Shown: one piece after another, positions 14,632 to 15,141 of the stretch
Numbering within the stretch: the first letter of the stretch is position 1
Layout of the letters: every line of letters begins with the position of its first letter
From: Ruminococcus sp.
GTDB lineage: Bacteria > Bacillota > Clostridia > Oscillospirales > Ruminococcaceae
Direction of reading: 5' to 3'
Length of the DNA stretch: 15,141 nucleotides
NCBI GenBank assembly: GCA_023667165.1
Contig: JAMPAO010000066.1
Span: 1 to 15,141 of the forward strand
Program-made: the position numbers and the translations under genes
Notes under the pieces: model-generated
The model's input: the letters and a program-made list of their open reading frames with translations, nothing else
The model's database searches: none
Told to the model about the DNA's origin: nothing

Positions 14632-15141
14632 TCATTCGATTATGTCTTTATCATCAAACTGACTCTGTGAAATTGGAATATATCCGTTGACTTTCAACTG
14701 ACCATTAAGAAGTTCACCACGCAGTTCATTAAGTGTCTTACATATATGTTCTACGCATATTTGTCTACTTTTTTCATCCCCCTCTTTGTACATATTATTC
14801 ATGACGAGAATATCGTATGCTTTTTTAAGCTTTTCGTATACCTCTTTGTAATAGTCATTATTATGCCTCCCCCAATGATAAGAAGTAATTCCAACAAATT
14901 CATTTTTCTTGTAGGGCAAAAACACACCATTAGCAGCCGAATTAAGGTCAATTTTATATTTTGCCAATATATCACGCGACTTGACCGCATTAGGATTAGA
15001 ATCATTTATCGCAACAATATGATGTGCTGTATTTGCATACGGGGGGCTGCCGACACCCGCTAAATACAACTCTTCTCTAAACAGAGGCTGGTCTTTTTTC
15101 AATCCGTTCGGGATAGTAATTTTTGTGAAGGATTGTTTTGT
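14632..15141 (-). CDS. C-terminal end of an AHH-family nuclease polymorphic toxin (partial)
   Basis: The visible 169 codons are open to the right edge, so only the 3' end of the gene is in the window and its true start and delivery domains lie beyond 15141. The segment NTAHHIVAIND carries the AHH signature (codons 15019-15027) of the HNH/endonuclease VII superfamily. Expected downstream elements follow: an RDILAKYKIDLNSAANGVFLP segment region (ILxKxxIdlNxAxNGVFLP pattern), then YHWGRHNNDYYKEVY with a second conserved histidine. AHH domains are C-terminal toxins of contact-dependent or secreted polymorphic toxin systems and cleave nucleic acid. Roughly 55 residues follow the nuclease core, a charged helical tail. 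An internal TTG at 15100-15102 could act as a start, but with uninterrupted coding upstream a larger protein is more likely. The gene is more A+T-rich than the metabolic genes. Confidence 0.75.
   Translation of the reverse strand, partial: TKQSFTKITIPNGLKKDQPLFREELYLAGVGSPPYANTAHHIVAINDSNPNAVKSRDILAKYKIDLNSAANGVFLPYKKNEFVGITSYHWGRHNNDYYKEVYEKLKKAYDILVMNNMYKEGDEKSRQICVEHICKTLNELRGELLNGQLKVNGYIPISQSQFDDKDIIE

Noticed and set aside
1..15141. CRISPR array, tRNA, rRNA, insertion sequence or attachment site
   Set aside because: I saw no regularly spaced repeats, no cloverleaf-like sequence ending in a TTCRA-type arm, no rRNA-like sequence and no transposase or integrase frame.

Overview
The window looks like a chromosomal segment of a strictly anaerobic, succinate-forming fermentative Firmicute, most plausibly a Ruminococcus-type organism (R. 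flavefaciens is the kind of bacterium that fits). This is an inference from gene content, from purine-rich GGAGG-type ribosome binding sites and from moderate base composition; there is no marker gene to prove it.

Positions 104-12768 (all + strand) read as one metabolic module. It contains an LDH/MDH-superfamily dehydrogenase whose substrate-specificity residue is arginine (malate type), class II fumarase, HdrB, HdrC, HdrA, an MvhD-like [2Fe-2S] subunit, two 4Fe-4S dicluster subunits, an FAD/NAD(P)H oxidoreductase subunit (together an Flx-Hdr electron-bifurcation set), a fumarate reductase iron-sulfur subunit, a fumarate reductase flavoprotein, and, after a small intergenic region, an AspT/SucE-type carboxylate transporter. 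From fumarase to the flavoprotein (1156-11299) gaps are at most 22 bases or the genes overlap, so this is almost certainly one operon.

My reading is that oxaloacetate goes to malate, fumarate and succinate in the cytosol, and succinate is then exported. Fumarate reduction has no visible quinone or membrane anchor. It is instead encoded together with a complete NADH-linked, flavin-based bifurcating Hdr complex. The proposed overall reaction, an NADH-dependent fumarate reduction coupled to ferredoxin reduction, is the most interesting idea here. It is inference from gene order and intact cofactor motifs.

Positions 12769-13039 hold two strong hairpins and no gene. From 13040 to the right edge the DNA is visibly richer in A+T and on the - strand. 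It holds the 3' part of an AHH-nuclease polymorphic toxin (running off the window at 15141) and, downstream of it in the same direction, a 459-residue two-part putative immunity protein. The 212 bases between them contain an imperfect hairpin and short repeats. This end looks like accessory, competition-related DNA beside a housekeeping fermentation operon.
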